Assembly (NCBI RefSeq): GCF_902489635.1
Contig: NZ_CABUAN010000009.1
Coordinates: forward strand, 6,595-70,594
DNA from: an uncultured Porphyromonas sp.
Lineage (GTDB): Bacteria > Bacteroidota > Bacteroidia > Bacteroidales > Porphyromonadaceae
Reading direction: 5' to 3'
DNA length: 64,000 bases
Shown here one piece after another: positions 6,505 through 15,559 of the stretch. Within the stretch, counting starts at the first letter, position 1. Every line of letters starts with the position of its first letter. A program made the position numbers and the translations under genes. The notes below the pieces were generated by a model. The model did not search any database. It was given only the letters and a program-made list of their open reading frames with translations, and was not told the origin of the DNA.

Positions 6505-8856
6505 ATGATGAACCTACGACAACTACTTTTTCTCCCCTTGGCGAGTCTACTCTTCTTGCCACTACAAGGGGCTATCGACGAGATGCCTACTGTTGCAGAC
6601 TCGACGATGACCTACGAACTGGACGAAGTGAGGGTCCTAACCCGTCGTCCGCTACTGCGCCAGGCAGGTCTCCTGATGAGTACTCCTGGCGCGATGAGTC
6701 TCGTGACTCCGACGATGCTTCGTGAGTACGACATCAAGCATCTGTCTGACTTGACCGCGGTAGTTCCTAATCTCTACATGCCGGACTACGGCTCGCGTCT
6801 CACCTCGCCGATCTACATGCGTGGTATCGGCACGCGTAGTGGCGGGCAGTCCACCGCATTCTTTATCGATGGCGTCCCCGTGCTCAATAGCTCGATCAAT
6901 CGTTACCTCCTTGGTATCGAGTCTGTAGAGGTGATGAGCGGTGCACTGAGCAACATCTACGGGCGTAACGCTATGGCGGGAACGATCCTCCTGACCTCTC
7001 GCTCTCCTATTGACGATCCCGCACTGGATGTACGTGCTAGAGCGGGTAATCATGGGATCGTCGAGGGCGCTGCGCGACTAGCACACGCCTTTAACTCCAA
7101 GGTGGGTCTCGCCCTTGGGGGGTATTACAATAGAAATAACGGCTTCTATACCAATGCTTTCGATGGCACGCCAGCTGATGCTGAGGAGGCGTATGGTGCC
7201 AACATGCACTTCGAGTGGCGTCCTGATGCTTCGCAGAGGTTGCGCCTTGCGGGTGTATGGGATGGTGTACGGCAGGGTGCTTTCCCCTATGCGATGATCA
7301 ACCCCAAGAGTGGCGAGACGATGCCGATCAACTACAACGCCCCGGGATCCTACGATCGCACCGTCGGGGAGGCGCGTCTAGCTTATGACAAGAGCTGGAA
7401 CGAGGCGCGACTAGACTTCACCGCCAGCTACCAAGCACTACGAGACAACATGATGATGGATCAGGACTACACGGCTCGAGATATCTTTACGATCAATCAA
7501 AAGCAACGTCAAGATGCTGTCACGGCTGACCTCACCCTGCGCAATAAGGAGCAGATGACCTACAACTGGACACTGGGGCTCAATGGTATCTACCAGATGA
7601 ACCACCTAGAGGTCCCCGTAGCGATACGCCCCGAGGGTCTGATGGCTATGATACAGCCTGGACTAAATAAGGCAAATAAGAATGACAAGGTACCTGTACA
7701 GATGATGGTCGACGCCTCTAAGGAGCGCGTCAATCACAACCTCTTTGACAAGAGCAGCTATGGCGTAGCCCTTTATCACGAGAGCAATCTGCACGAGCCG
7801 TTTGGCTGGACAGGCTTCGACCTTAACCTAGGTCTGCGTATCGACGCTGAGCGCCAGGCGATGGACTTCGACAGCGACTTTAGCCTAGGGCTAGAGGTGG
7901 CTCCAAAGGCTAAGCCTGAGGCAAAGCGGCACTTCGACGTGACCAGCCGCTTGGTGGGTGAGGGAGCCTATCAAGACTTCTTTCAGATCCTACCTAAGCT
8001 CTCTCTGAGCTATCGCCCCACGGCTGGTAGCTACCTTTTTGTCGCAGCCTCTAAGAGCTACAAGACAGGTGGATACAATGAGCAGATGATGACCGAGGTG
8101 CTGATGCAGCAGGCGCAGCACGAGATGATGGCACTCGTCATGTCACAGGGCAAGCAGCAGCCACAGGTACAGACGGGCGATGCTAACCTAGCCGCCTTTA
8201 AGCCTGAGCACGCTTACAACCTAGAGCTGGGCGGACGTCTCCTGACGCTACAAGATCGCCTCTTCGTGTCGGCTACGCTCTTCGGCTCATGGATACGAGA
8301 CCTGCAGGTGGCACGCTTCGTGACCACCGGTACGGGACGCACGACGGTTAATGCCGGCAAGGCACTCTCGCTCGGTGCTGAGGCGAGTGTCAAGGCACGC
8401 ATCTGGCGTTCGCTCACGATCTCTGCGCAGTATGGCTATACGCACGCTACCTTCCAAGACTATCTCACGAGCCGTGCTAATCCTAAGGGCGGTGCGCCAA
8501 TAGAGGTGAACTATGAGGGTAACTACATCCCCTACGTCCCAGCGCATACCTACGCCACGATGCTCCAGCTGAATGAGCCTATCCAGACTTCCTGGCTCAA
8601 GGGCGTACTGGCCTCGGTAGAGCTACGTGGCAATGGCCCTATCTACTGGGACTCAGAGAATCAGCATCGCCAAGACCCCTACATGACGCTTGGAGCACGC
8701 CTCGGCGTACGTCTCCCCTACGTCACCGTAGCCATCTGGGGGCGCAACCTGACGGACACGCGCTATGCGACCTTCTACTTCCAGTCGTTTGGCAACTCCT
8801 TCCTCCAGCAGGCGCAGCCACGCACCTTCGGTGCTGACCTCTCCTTCCACTTCTAA
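6505..8856 (+). CDS. TonB-dependent outer-membrane receptor
   Basis: A 783-residue TonB-dependent receptor from the ATG at 6505 (a second ATG follows at once). A signal peptide (NLRQLLFLPLASLLFLPLQG) is followed by a plug domain with LSDLTAVVPNLYMPDYGSR, IYMRGIGTRSGGQSTAFFIDGVPV and the GIESVEVMSGALSNIYGRNAMAGTI block; the rest is a 22-strand type barrel ending in an aromatic FHF. There is no N-terminal carboxypeptidase-like extension. It transports a scarce nutrient across the outer membrane using TonB-ExbBD, encoded about 4 kb downstream. The substrate cannot be told: no SusD partner, lipoprotein or metal-pathway gene is adjacent. Confidence 0.9.
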   Translation: MMNLRQLLFLPLASLLFLPLQGAIDEMPTVADSTMTYELDEVRVLTRRPLLRQAGLLMSTPGAMSLVTPTMLREYDIKHLSDLTAVVPNLYMPDYGSRLTSPIYMRGIGTRSGGQSTAFFIDGVPVLNSSINRYLLGIESVEVMSGALSNIYGRNAMAGTILLTSRSPIDDPALDVRARAGNHGIVEGAARLAHAFNSKVGLALGGYYNRNNGFYTNAFDGTPADAEEAYGANMHFEWRPDASQRLRLAGVWDGVRQGAFPYAMINPKSGETMPINYNAPGSYDRTVGEARLAYDKSWNEARLDFTASYQALRDNMMMDQDYTARDIFTINQKQRQDAVTADLTLRNKEQMTYNWTLGLNGIYQMNHLEVPVAIRPEGLMAMIQPGLNKANKNDKVPVQMMVDASKERVNHNLFDKSSYGVALYHESNLHEPFGWTGFDLNLGLRIDAERQAMDFDSDFSLGLEVAPKAKPEAKRHFDVTSRLVGEGAYQDFFQILPKLSLSYRPTAGSYLFVAASKSYKTGGYNEQMMTEVLMQQAQHEMMALVMSQGKQQPQVQTGDANLAAFKPEHAYNLELGGRLLTLQDRLFVSATLFGSWIRDLQVARFVTTGTGRTTVNAGKALSLGAEASVKARIWRSLTISAQYGYTHATFQDYLTSRANPKGGAPIEVNYEGNYIPYVPAHTYATMLQLNEPIQTSWLKGVLASVELRGNGPIYWDSENQHRQDPYMTLGARLGVRLPYVTVAIWGRNLTDTRYATFYFQSFGNSFLQQAQPRTFGADLSFHF

Positions 8857-8882
8857 AGGCGCCGATCATCAACAACAAAGCA

Positions 8883-8917
8883 AGCCACCCGTTCGTCAGA
8901 GCGGGTGGCTTTTTTTA
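8883..8917 (+). terminator. Rho-independent terminator
   Basis: AGCCACCCG (8883-8891) pairs with CGGGTGGCT (8902-8910), followed by a run of seven T. It lies 27 bases after the receptor stop codon. Confidence 0.92.
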
Positions 8918-8982
8918 ATCTTTCGACAGTTGAGGCCCTCTAAGACGGAGACACACAGACATACGGACACACACGACACGCT

Positions 8983-11697
8983 ATGCGACAGATACCGTTA
9001 CGGAGTCTCTGCCTACTCCTGATATTTCACGCTTTATCCCTTACATTACCCGCCCAAGTGGTGACGACCGTACGAGGTGCCGTACGGGACGGCGCCAAGG
9101 CTCCTCTGGTGGGTGCCAACGTGGCATTCTATCGGGTCACGCCCTCTGGCGATAAGCAGCTCGTGGCGGGTGGTACGAGCGATAGCAAGGGGCGCTTTGC
9201 AATAGCTCAAGTGCCTCAGGAGCAACTCTCTCTAGAGGTCTCTTACATAGGCTATCTGAACTACCAAAAGAACCTGACGATCACGGCCGGGATAGACCTA
9301 GGCGTCATACAGCTCGAGGAGGATGCGCACCTGCTCGAAGTGGTGGTCGTAGAGGGTAAGGCGACCGATATGACGGTGCGAGGCGATACGATCTCCTTCA
9401 ACGCTGATGCCTACAAGGTGCCACAGGGTGCTATGCTGGAGGATCTAGTCAAGCGTCTCCCAGGAGCAGAGATCGACGAAAATGGTCAGATCACCATCGG
9501 CGGACAGCAGGTGTCGAAGATCATGCTCGATGGTAAGGAGTTCTTTAGCGGGGATACGAAGGTCGCTATGCGCAATCTGCCGGCTGAGGTGGTCAATCAG
9601 CTGGAGGTGCTAAACCAGCAGAGCGACGAGGCGCGCGTCACGGGCTTTGACGACGATGAGGAGCAGACGGTACTCAACATCCGCACGAAGCCTGATATGC
9701 AACAGGGTACTTTCGGACACGCTCTGGCGGGTTACGGCTTGGGCAATCGCTATGAGCTCAACGGGATGCTCAACTACTTCTCCAAGCAGCACCAGACGAC
9801 ACTCATCGCTGGCAGTAATAATACAAATGGGCAGGGACTCTCGGACCTAGACCTAGGCGGTGGCTATGGTGGATGGGGGCGTGGAGGCGATAGACGTGGC
9901 GGTGGCTTCAGACCACAAGGTATCACCACCTCTGCACAGATCGCGGCTAATGAGACTTACACGCCTAATGATCGGCTGGAGATCAATGCGAATGCACGCT
10001 ATGGTTACTCCCAAAACGATCTCTCGGCACGCACTGAAACGGAAAACCTCTTACCCGACAGCCCCAGTACATTTACCAATGAGACGACCGAGGCACTCAG
10101 CCGAGGGCACAATCTAGGGGGCGATGCCTATATCAAGTGGCAAGCGACAGACCGTACGGAGCTGATCTACCGCCCCGCTATACATTACAGCTGGGGCATG
10201 GATCAGGAGGCGCGTAACTACCGCACTGCGGATAGCGAGGATAGCGAGTTGCATCGAGGCAGTCAGGAGAATCTTCGAGAGCATCGTGGGTTACGCCTCT
10301 TCAACATGCTCCTCCTAGGGCATAAGCTCAACGATGAGGGACGCACCCTGAGCCTACAGCTCAACGGAGGCTTCCTCGGCGACAACGCTAGCACCGAGAG
10401 CCACTCGATGCTTCACTCGGTCGAGGGAGATCAGTCTCAGCAGACACTCTTGGAGGATCGCAGTCAGACCTTCAACTACCGCATACGCACAGGCTACGTA
10501 GAGCCACTCACAGAGCTGCTCTCGCTACAAGCGCAACTAGAGTGGGGCGACCGCATACGCAGCAGTGAGCGTGACTACAAGCAGCCCGACGCTACGGGTG
10601 CCTGGACGCAGCTAGACGCCACGATGGATACGAAGATGAATACTCGCCTGAGCTCGCTCAGTGGAGGGCTAGATCTCAAGGTGGCCAACAAGCTGATCGA
10701 TCTGACCGTAGGACTACGCATCCGCCCTACCTGGATGACGACGAAGCAGTCGCAACTTGCGAGCCAAGAGCCTCTCGTGCGTCGTGAGACGATATGGGCT
10801 CCGTCGCTCAACTTTCGCTACACACCTAATAAGCAGACGATGCTTCGCCTAGGCTATTGGGGACGCTCGGAGATGCCTTCTGCAGGGCAGATGTACACGC
10901 TCCCCGATGCGACCAATCTGCGGGAGTCGATCGTAGGTAATCCGGACCTACGCCCCAGCTACCAGCATCAGCTGTTTGGTATGTTTCGCACTTTCATTCC
11001 TAGTACGAGCCAAGCGATCAATCTACGCTTCTTCGGGGCTTATACCCACCACGCTGTGATCAGCGACCAGATGGTCGATGCCAAGACACAGCGCCGACAG
11101 ATCACCTACATCAATGCCGATGGGGGAGAGTATATGGTACATGGTAACGGCTCCTTTACGACGCCCTTCTTTACCAAGTCGCTGGCGCTGGCGGTCTCGC
11201 TAGGCTCGGCGTACAACTACCGCTTAGGGCGCATCAATGGCGTGACCAATGGATCGCACTCATGGACGTTCTCTCCGAACTTCTCCTTAGCCTACTCAAA
11301 TAGCTGGCTCTACCTACGCGCTAAGGGAGGCGTCAGATACCACTACGGTAGCCAAAGTCTACAGATCGCCACCTCGCCACACACTTACGACTGGAATGCT
11401 GGAGGCGATGCGTCGGTGACGCTCCCGCTAGGCTTCAAGCTGGAGAGCGAGGCGATCTACACACAAGGGGTCGGATACCAAGAGCCGTACAATGTCGCCT
11501 CCGTACTGTGGAGTGCTGGGCTCTCTTACTCCTTCCTGAAGGATCAAGCAGCGACCCTACGCATCAAGGTGTATGATCTACTCAACCAGCAGCAGAGCAT
11601 CTGGCGTCAGGTCACCGCTACGGAGATTAGCGATACCTGGTCCAATAGTCTCGGGCGCTACGCCATGCTACACTTCATCTACCGCTTCCGACTTTAG
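8983..11697 (+). CDS. Outer-membrane beta-barrel protein with carboxypeptidase-like N-domain
   Basis: A 904-residue outer-membrane protein. Signal peptide (RQIPLRSLCLLLIFHALSL), then a carboxypeptidase-regulatory-like beta-sandwich (about 28-115, VRGAVRDGAKAPLVGANVAFY), a plug-like region (125-230, VPQGAMLEDLVKRLPGAEID, then KIMLDGKEFF) and a large barrel of the OMP_b-brl_3 type. A Gly/Arg-rich loop lies near residues 290-310. Such proteins belong to the TonB-receptor superfamily but often lack a classical TonB box; some act in export or surface assembly rather than import. It stands alone between a terminator and an intergenic repeat. The substrate is unknown. Confidence 0.85.
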   Translation: MRQIPLRSLCLLLIFHALSLTLPAQVVTTVRGAVRDGAKAPLVGANVAFYRVTPSGDKQLVAGGTSDSKGRFAIAQVPQEQLSLEVSYIGYLNYQKNLTITAGIDLGVIQLEEDAHLLEVVVVEGKATDMTVRGDTISFNADAYKVPQGAMLEDLVKRLPGAEIDENGQITIGGQQVSKIMLDGKEFFSGDTKVAMRNLPAEVVNQLEVLNQQSDEARVTGFDDDEEQTVLNIRTKPDMQQGTFGHALAGYGLGNRYELNGMLNYFSKQHQTTLIAGSNNTNGQGLSDLDLGGGYGGWGRGGDRRGGGFRPQGITTSAQIAANETYTPNDRLEINANARYGYSQNDLSARTETENLLPDSPSTFTNETTEALSRGHNLGGDAYIKWQATDRTELIYRPAIHYSWGMDQEARNYRTADSEDSELHRGSQENLREHRGLRLFNMLLLGHKLNDEGRTLSLQLNGGFLGDNASTESHSMLHSVEGDQSQQTLLEDRSQTFNYRIRTGYVEPLTELLSLQAQLEWGDRIRSSERDYKQPDATGAWTQLDATMDTKMNTRLSSLSGGLDLKVANKLIDLTVGLRIRPTWMTTKQSQLASQEPLVRRETIWAPSLNFRYTPNKQTMLRLGYWGRSEMPSAGQMYTLPDATNLRESIVGNPDLRPSYQHQLFGMFRTFIPSTSQAINLRFFGAYTHHAVISDQMVDAKTQRRQITYINADGGEYMVHGNGSFTTPFFTKSLALAVSLGSAYNYRLGRINGVTNGSHSWTFSPNFSLAYSNSWLYLRAKGGVRYHYGSQSLQIATSPHTYDWNAGGDASVTLPLGFKLESEAIYTQGVGYQEPYNVASVLWSAGLSYSFLKDQAATLRIKVYDLLNQQQSIWRQVTATEISDTWSNSLGRYAMLHFIYRFRL

Positions 11698-11803
11698 GAG
11701 ATCAGAGGTTAGAGGTTAGGGTGGCAGCCCTGCCCTCTAATCTCTCCCTCTCCGAACTCTCCGATCCCTAATTTCTAATCTCTAACTTCTAACCTCTAGT
11801 CTC
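11698..11803. repeat. Heptameric repeat tract 2
   Basis: TTAGAGG/TTAGGGT-type and TCTAATC/TCTAACC-type 7-bp units flank a short GC-rich centre. The tract directly borders ladder copy 1 and, like the others, contains no gene. Confidence 0.75.
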
Positions 11804-11820
11804 CATTTACACATCTTTAC

Positions 11821-12025
11821 GGGGAAATTCGTCCGATTCCCTCCTTTCTCGAATATCCACGTGGGGAATCTCAAATCTCCACGTGGATATTTTTTATTCC
11901 CCACGTGGGTGCGAATCATTTCTTCCGAAGTTTCATTTCATTCCTCCGAAGTTTCATTTGATTCCTCCGAAGAATTTTTTATTCTCCACGTGGAGATTTT
12001 GAAATATCCACGTGGAAATCACTTT
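11821..12025 (+). repeat. Ladder repeat, copy 1 (8 rungs)
   Basis: CCACGTGG palindromes start at 11857, 11879, 11901, 11986 and 12008; between the third and fourth lie three TCCGAAG direct repeats at 11924, 11945 and 11966. Rung spacing is thus 21-22 bp throughout. The left border GGGGAAATTCGTCCGATTCC and the right border with AATTATTGTAATGCGTCAG are shared with the other copies. A 64-codon open frame through it (11861-12055) is best explained by the repeat structure. Confidence 0.9.
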
Positions 12026-12129
12026 TCCCCGACACAGCACCGTATCGATATGTAGTCGACTCTAAATTATTGTAATGCGTCAGTCCTGGCTGGCGTTTGG
12101 TCTAAAGCGACCGTTTCGTCAGAAAGCTA

Positions 12130-12137
12130 TATATTTG
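12130..12137 (+). promoter_or_regulatory. -7 box before pdxJ
   Basis: TATATTTG fits TAnnTTTG and lies 31 bases before the pdxJ ATG. No convincing -33 element. Confidence 0.5.
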
Positions 12138-12168
12138 TAGCATTGAAAGTGTAGATTGACATTTATAG

Positions 12169-12897
12169 ATGACGAGACTAAGCGTTAACATCAACAAGAT
12201 AGCGACCCTCCGCAACGCACGTGGCGGAGACACGCCTAATGTAGTACTGGCAGCACGTCGCTGCCAAGAGTTTGGTGCCGAGGGGATCACGGTACACCCG
12301 AGGCCTGACGAGCGACACATCACTTATCAAGATGTGAGAGACCTCAGGGAGGTAGTCACCACGGAGTTCAACATCGAGGGCTACCCCTCTGACTCTTTCC
12401 TAGACCTCGTCTGCTCGGTACGTCCTGAGCAGGTGACGCTCGTGCCTGACAAACCTGATGCACTCACCTCCGATAGTGGCTGGGCGGTGGATGATTGTCG
12501 TGACCTGCTCAAGCCGATCATCGAGCGTCTGAAGCAGGCGGGCATACGTGTCTCGCTCTTCGTTGGTACCGACCCACGACACATCGAGGCCGCCGCAGAG
12601 ATCGGTGCTGATCGTGTGGAGCTCTACACGGAGCCTTATGCGTCGCAGATGGCGCAGAGTGGTGATCCGAAGGTGATCGTTGCTCCCTTTGCGGAGGCTG
12701 CCCAGGTGGCTCACCGCGTCGGTCTAGGGGTCAATGCGGGTCATGATCTAAGTCGTGACAACCTCGCCTACTTCGTCCAGCATGTGACACCACTAGATGA
12801 GGTCTCCATAGGACATGCACTCATCAGCGATGCCCTTTACCTAGGTCTCGAGGAGACCATCGCACAGTATCTCCAACAAGCTCACTCTAACTCATAA
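12169..12897 (+). CDS. pdxJ: Pyridoxine 5'-phosphate synthase
   Basis: A 242-residue TIM-barrel protein matching PdxJ in full length. It condenses 1-deoxyxylulose 5-phosphate with 3-amino-2-oxopropyl phosphate to pyridoxine 5'-phosphate, the last ring-forming step of the DXP-dependent vitamin B6 route in the cytoplasm. Signature segments are LSVNINKIATLRNARGG at the N-terminus, AEGITVHPRPDERHI, NIEGYP, VTLVPDKPDALTSDSGW, and the C-terminal GLGVNAGHDLSRDNL with EVSIGHALISDAL. It lies 23 bases ahead of exbB and may share its transcript, although the functions are unrelated. Confidence 0.96.
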   Translation: MTRLSVNINKIATLRNARGGDTPNVVLAARRCQEFGAEGITVHPRPDERHITYQDVRDLREVVTTEFNIEGYPSDSFLDLVCSVRPEQVTLVPDKPDALTSDSGWAVDDCRDLLKPIIERLKQAGIRVSLFVGTDPRHIEAAAEIGADRVELYTEPYASQMAQSGDPKVIVAPFAEAAQVAHRVGLGVNAGHDLSRDNLAYFVQHVTPLDEVSIGHALISDALYLGLEETIAQYLQQAHSNS

Positions 12898-12920
12898 ACA
12901 TACCCTTGCAAGAATAACTT

Positions 12921-13595
12921 ATGTATCCTATACTTCAGATTGCCAATACAGTAGCTGAGCAGACAGCTACCGAACCCGCTACGATGTCTCTATGGGAGCT
13001 GGCGTGCGCTGGCGGATGGATTATGATCGTCCTTCTGCTCCTTTCGCTCGTTGCTATCTACGTTTTTGTAGCTAAGTATATCGAGCTGCGCAAGGTCAAT
13101 CGTCCTGACGACTCCTTTATCGCACGCATCAAAGACTACCTCCAGATGGGGCGCAAAGATAGTGCGATAGCTCTCTGCAAAGAAAAGAACACCCCCGAAG
13201 CGCGCATGATCGAAAAGGGACTCAAGCGTCTCGGCCAGCCTGCCTCTGAGGTACTCCCCGCTATCGAAAACGTAGGCTCCTACGAGGTAGGACGTCTCGA
13301 GCGTGGACTACCCCTACTAGCGACCATCGCTGCGGGTGCTCCGATGATTGGTTTCCTAGGTACGGTGACCGGTATGGTGCAGGCGTTCTTTGACCTAGCC
13401 AATGCGCCTGGCGGTATTGATGTATCGCTTCTCTCGAGCGGTATCTACCAAGCGCTGGTTACGACTGTGGGCGGTCTGATCGTCGGTATCGTGACGCTCT
13501 TTCTCTACAACTACTTGGTCGGACAGATCAACCGCATCGTCAATCGTCTAGAGGCTAATACGCTAGACTTTATGGATGTGATCAACGAACTGTAA
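12921..13595 (+). CDS. exbB: ExbB/TolQ-type proton channel
   Basis: A 224-residue MotA/TolQ/ExbB family inner-membrane protein. Three membrane segments are visible: about 28-50 (MIVLLLLSLVAIYVFVA), 130-155 (LPLLATIAAGAPMIGFLGTVTGMV) and 170-195 (YQALVTTVGGLIVGIVTLFLYNYL). The GFLGTVTGMVQAF and ALVTTVGGL motifs are hallmarks of the channel. With ExbD and TonB it turns the proton gradient into work at outer-membrane receptors, of which this window has several. It is the first gene of exbB-exbD-tonB, with a 32-base gap to exbD. Confidence 0.94.
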   Translation: MYPILQIANTVAEQTATEPATMSLWELACAGGWIMIVLLLLSLVAIYVFVAKYIELRKVNRPDDSFIARIKDYLQMGRKDSAIALCKEKNTPEARMIEKGLKRLGQPASEVLPAIENVGSYEVGRLERGLPLLATIAAGAPMIGFLGTVTGMVQAFFDLANAPGGIDVSLLSSGIYQALVTTVGGLIVGIVTLFLYNYLVGQINRIVNRLEANTLDFMDVINEL

Positions 13596-13627
13596 GCGAT
13601 CGTGCTACACCCCTTAATGCTAAGCTC

Positions 13628-14077
13628 ATGAGTATCAAGAGACGCAGTAAGCATATATCTGTATTTAGCATGGCATCGATGACCGATGTCATCTTCCTGC
13701 TGCTGATCTTCTTTATGGTGGTCAGTACGCTGGTGGTACCGAATGCGATCAAGGTCAATCTACCCTCCTCGCAGTCGACCGCCACGACGCAAGAGCCGGT
13801 GGCACGCATCACCATCGATGCCGAGGGCTACTACTACATATCCACAGAGAGTGCACCTGAAGTGACGATGCTACCTGTCGAGGAGCTAGAGGCTAGACTC
13901 TACGAGATAGGAGCTGCACACGACGAGGAGGAGGATCCTTACGTAGTCCTCTACGCCGACAAATCGGTGTCGTATGGTGAGATCGTCAAGGTACTCAACG
14001 CCTCGGCTACCGCTGGACTACGTATGATCTTGGCGACAGAAGCTTTACAAGATAATAGTACGGAGACAGATGTCTAA
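13628..14077 (+). CDS. exbD: ExbD/TolR-type biopolymer transport protein
   Basis: A 149-residue ExbD/TolR protein with one membrane helix near residues 15-38 (FSMASMTDVIFLLLIFFMVV). The Asp in SMTDVIFLLLIFF is the conserved protonatable residue of the family. The remainder is a small periplasmic domain ending in YADKSVSYGEIVKVLNASATAGLRMILAT, which is typical. The 3' end overlaps tonB by 8 bases, indicating translational coupling within the energy-transduction operon. Confidence 0.94.
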   Translation: MSIKRRSKHISVFSMASMTDVIFLLLIFFMVVSTLVVPNAIKVNLPSSQSTATTQEPVARITIDAEGYYYISTESAPEVTMLPVEELEARLYEIGAAHDEEEDPYVVLYADKSVSYGEIVKVLNASATAGLRMILATEALQDNSTETDV

Positions 14078-14858
14078 GGTTCGCTATGATAGATGGATCG
14101 CTGGAGGTGTAGCCTTACTGCTACATCTACTCGTCGTGGGCTTGCTCTTTTGGCTCAGTATGGATGCCTCTGAGCAAAAGCACACGAGAGATAAGGAGAT
14201 ATGGATCTCCGTCGGTGTAGACCCAGACTTTGGCGACAAGATCGAGCATCAAGGAGACTTGGTGGCTGCCGCATCTACCTCTGCTCGTCCTGCCTCTGCT
14301 GCCTCTGAGAGCGCACAGGCTGCGCCTCCTCAGCAACCAGCACCTAAGGCTCCTGAGGCTACCCCTACCCCACATCCTACGCCTACGCCTGCACGAGCTA
14401 CGCCAACGAAAGAAAAGCCCAAAGCCGTGCAGAAGCCTACTGCTCCCTCTGAGCGTGATGTGGATAACAAGGTGGCTGGACTCTTCGATCGTAAGAAGCC
14501 GACAGGCGCTGAGTCTGGTACGGGCAAGAGCGATGCAGGTAGCGGTGTCGCTGACAAGGGGAGGGCTGGTTCCTCTGCTGGATGGTCGCTCGATGGTCGC
14601 TCGATTGTGGGCAATGGCGGACGACCTGTCATGCCGACACGCGTCCCCGACATACGTGGTACGGTCGTCGTCGAGATCACGGTGAATGCTGCTGGGCAGG
14701 TGATTGACGCTAAGGTGCGCCTGCGTGGTACCAACGTGGTGGACAGTGCACTCCGAGAGGCGGCTGTCAAGGCGGCTCGCAAGACTCGCTTTAATGCTTT
14801 GGGTGGTGTGCCTGATCAAAAGGGCACGATCACCTATCACTTTGATGTCAAGGGCTAG
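14070..14858 (+). CDS. tonB: TonB-family energy transducer
   Basis: A 262-residue TonB. One N-terminal membrane helix (about 10-30, IAGGVALLLHLLVVGLLFWLSM), then an Ala/Pro-rich periplasm-spanning region (about 65-130, with PTPHPTPTPARATPTKEKPK), a Ser/Gly-rich linker, and a C-terminal TonB domain (about 175-262: IRGTVVVEITVNAAGQVIDAKV, then ALREAAVKAARKTRF). It couples ExbBD to TonB boxes of outer-membrane receptors. The start overlaps exbD by 8 bases. Several TonB paralogues are usual in Bacteroidota; which receptors this one serves cannot be said. Confidence 0.93.
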   Translation: MSKVRYDRWIAGGVALLLHLLVVGLLFWLSMDASEQKHTRDKEIWISVGVDPDFGDKIEHQGDLVAAASTSARPASAASESAQAAPPQQPAPKAPEATPTPHPTPTPARATPTKEKPKAVQKPTAPSERDVDNKVAGLFDRKKPTGAESGTGKSDAGSGVADKGRAGSSAGWSLDGRSIVGNGGRPVMPTRVPDIRGTVVVEITVNAAGQVIDAKVRLRGTNVVDSALREAAVKAARKTRFNALGGVPDQKGTITYHFDVKG

Positions 14859-14917
14859 CTTGCTGACCAACCTTGACAAGAGACTCTTAATTACCTAACA
14901 ACTTCACAACAAATAGC

Positions 14918-15475
14918 ATGAGTAATATGAACAACATACTAGTCTTCCTCGCAGAAGGCTTTGAAGAGGTCGAGGCACTCGCCATCGTTGACGTACTCAG
15001 ACGTGGCAATCAACCTGTTACCACAGTATCCATCACAGGCTCTCTCGCTGTAAGAGGCTCGCATGATGTGACTATCCAAGCAGATATGCTCCTCGAGGAG
15101 CTACATAGTGGAGTTCTCCCCAAGGCTATCGCACTACCTGGCGGGATGACCAAGCTCAACGAGTGTAAGCCGCTCCTCGAGCTGATACGTCGTCAGCACG
15201 AGGCGGGCGGTACGATCGCTGCTATCTGTGCCTCTCCACGAGTACTGGGCGCAGCTGATATCGGCGACGGCAAGATGCGTGCGACCTGCTACCCAGGCAT
15301 TGAGGAGCAGGTGCCAGGCTTCGTCTTGACAGGTGCTGATGTAGAGGTGTGCGGACATATCGTCACGGGACGTGGTCCGGCGCTGGCACTACCCTTTGCC
15401 TTCAGACTACTCGAGGAGGTAGCGGGTCGTAAGACCGCCGAGCAGGTCGCCGCGGGCTTCCTCTACAAACTATAG
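14918..15475 (+). CDS. DJ-1/PfpI family protein (ThiJ/YajL-like)
   Basis: A 185-residue DJ-1 superfamily protein. The conserved acidic residue is in AEGFEEVEA near residue 20 and the reactive cysteine is in GTIAAICASPRVL (near residue 107), the nucleophile elbow. The ALPGGMTKLNE segment is typical of the DJ-1/YajL clade. Members act as oxidative-stress chaperones or glyoxal-handling proteins; the old name as a thiazole-phosphate synthesis protein (ThiJ) is not supported. It follows tonB by 60 bases, so it may be at the end of that operon. A second Met at 14927 is an alternative start. Confidence 0.9.
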   Translation: MSNMNNILVFLAEGFEEVEALAIVDVLRRGNQPVTTVSITGSLAVRGSHDVTIQADMLLEELHSGVLPKAIALPGGMTKLNECKPLLELIRRQHEAGGTIAAICASPRVLGAADIGDGKMRATCYPGIEEQVPGFVLTGADVEVCGHIVTGRGPALALPFAFRLLEEVAGRKTAEQVAAGFLYKL

Positions 15476-15476
15476 T

Positions 15477-15558
15477 TATCTAGTCTCCTAGAGTCCCTAG
15501 TGTTACTAGGAGCACTAGCCAACAGCTAACGGCCAACAGCTAACAGCCAACAGCCAAT
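15477..15558. repeat. Heptameric repeat tract 3
   Basis: A CTAGNN-rich left half containing the hairpin CTCCTAG/CTAGGAG (15485-15491 and 15506-15512), then AACAGCT/AACGGCC/AACAGCC units right up to the ATG of the next gene. No ladder is attached here. Confidence 0.7.
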
Positions 15559-15559
15559 C

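Noticed and set aside
11861..12055. A 64-codon open frame (MGNLKSPRGYF, then SSEVSFH repeats) through ladder copy 1, repeated in copies 4 and 5 and partly in copy 3
   Set aside because: The heptapeptide repeat simply reads out the 21-bp rungs; no ribosome-binding context or promoter is seen, and copy 3 breaks the frame. A real small protein is not excluded but the DNA geometry explains it better.
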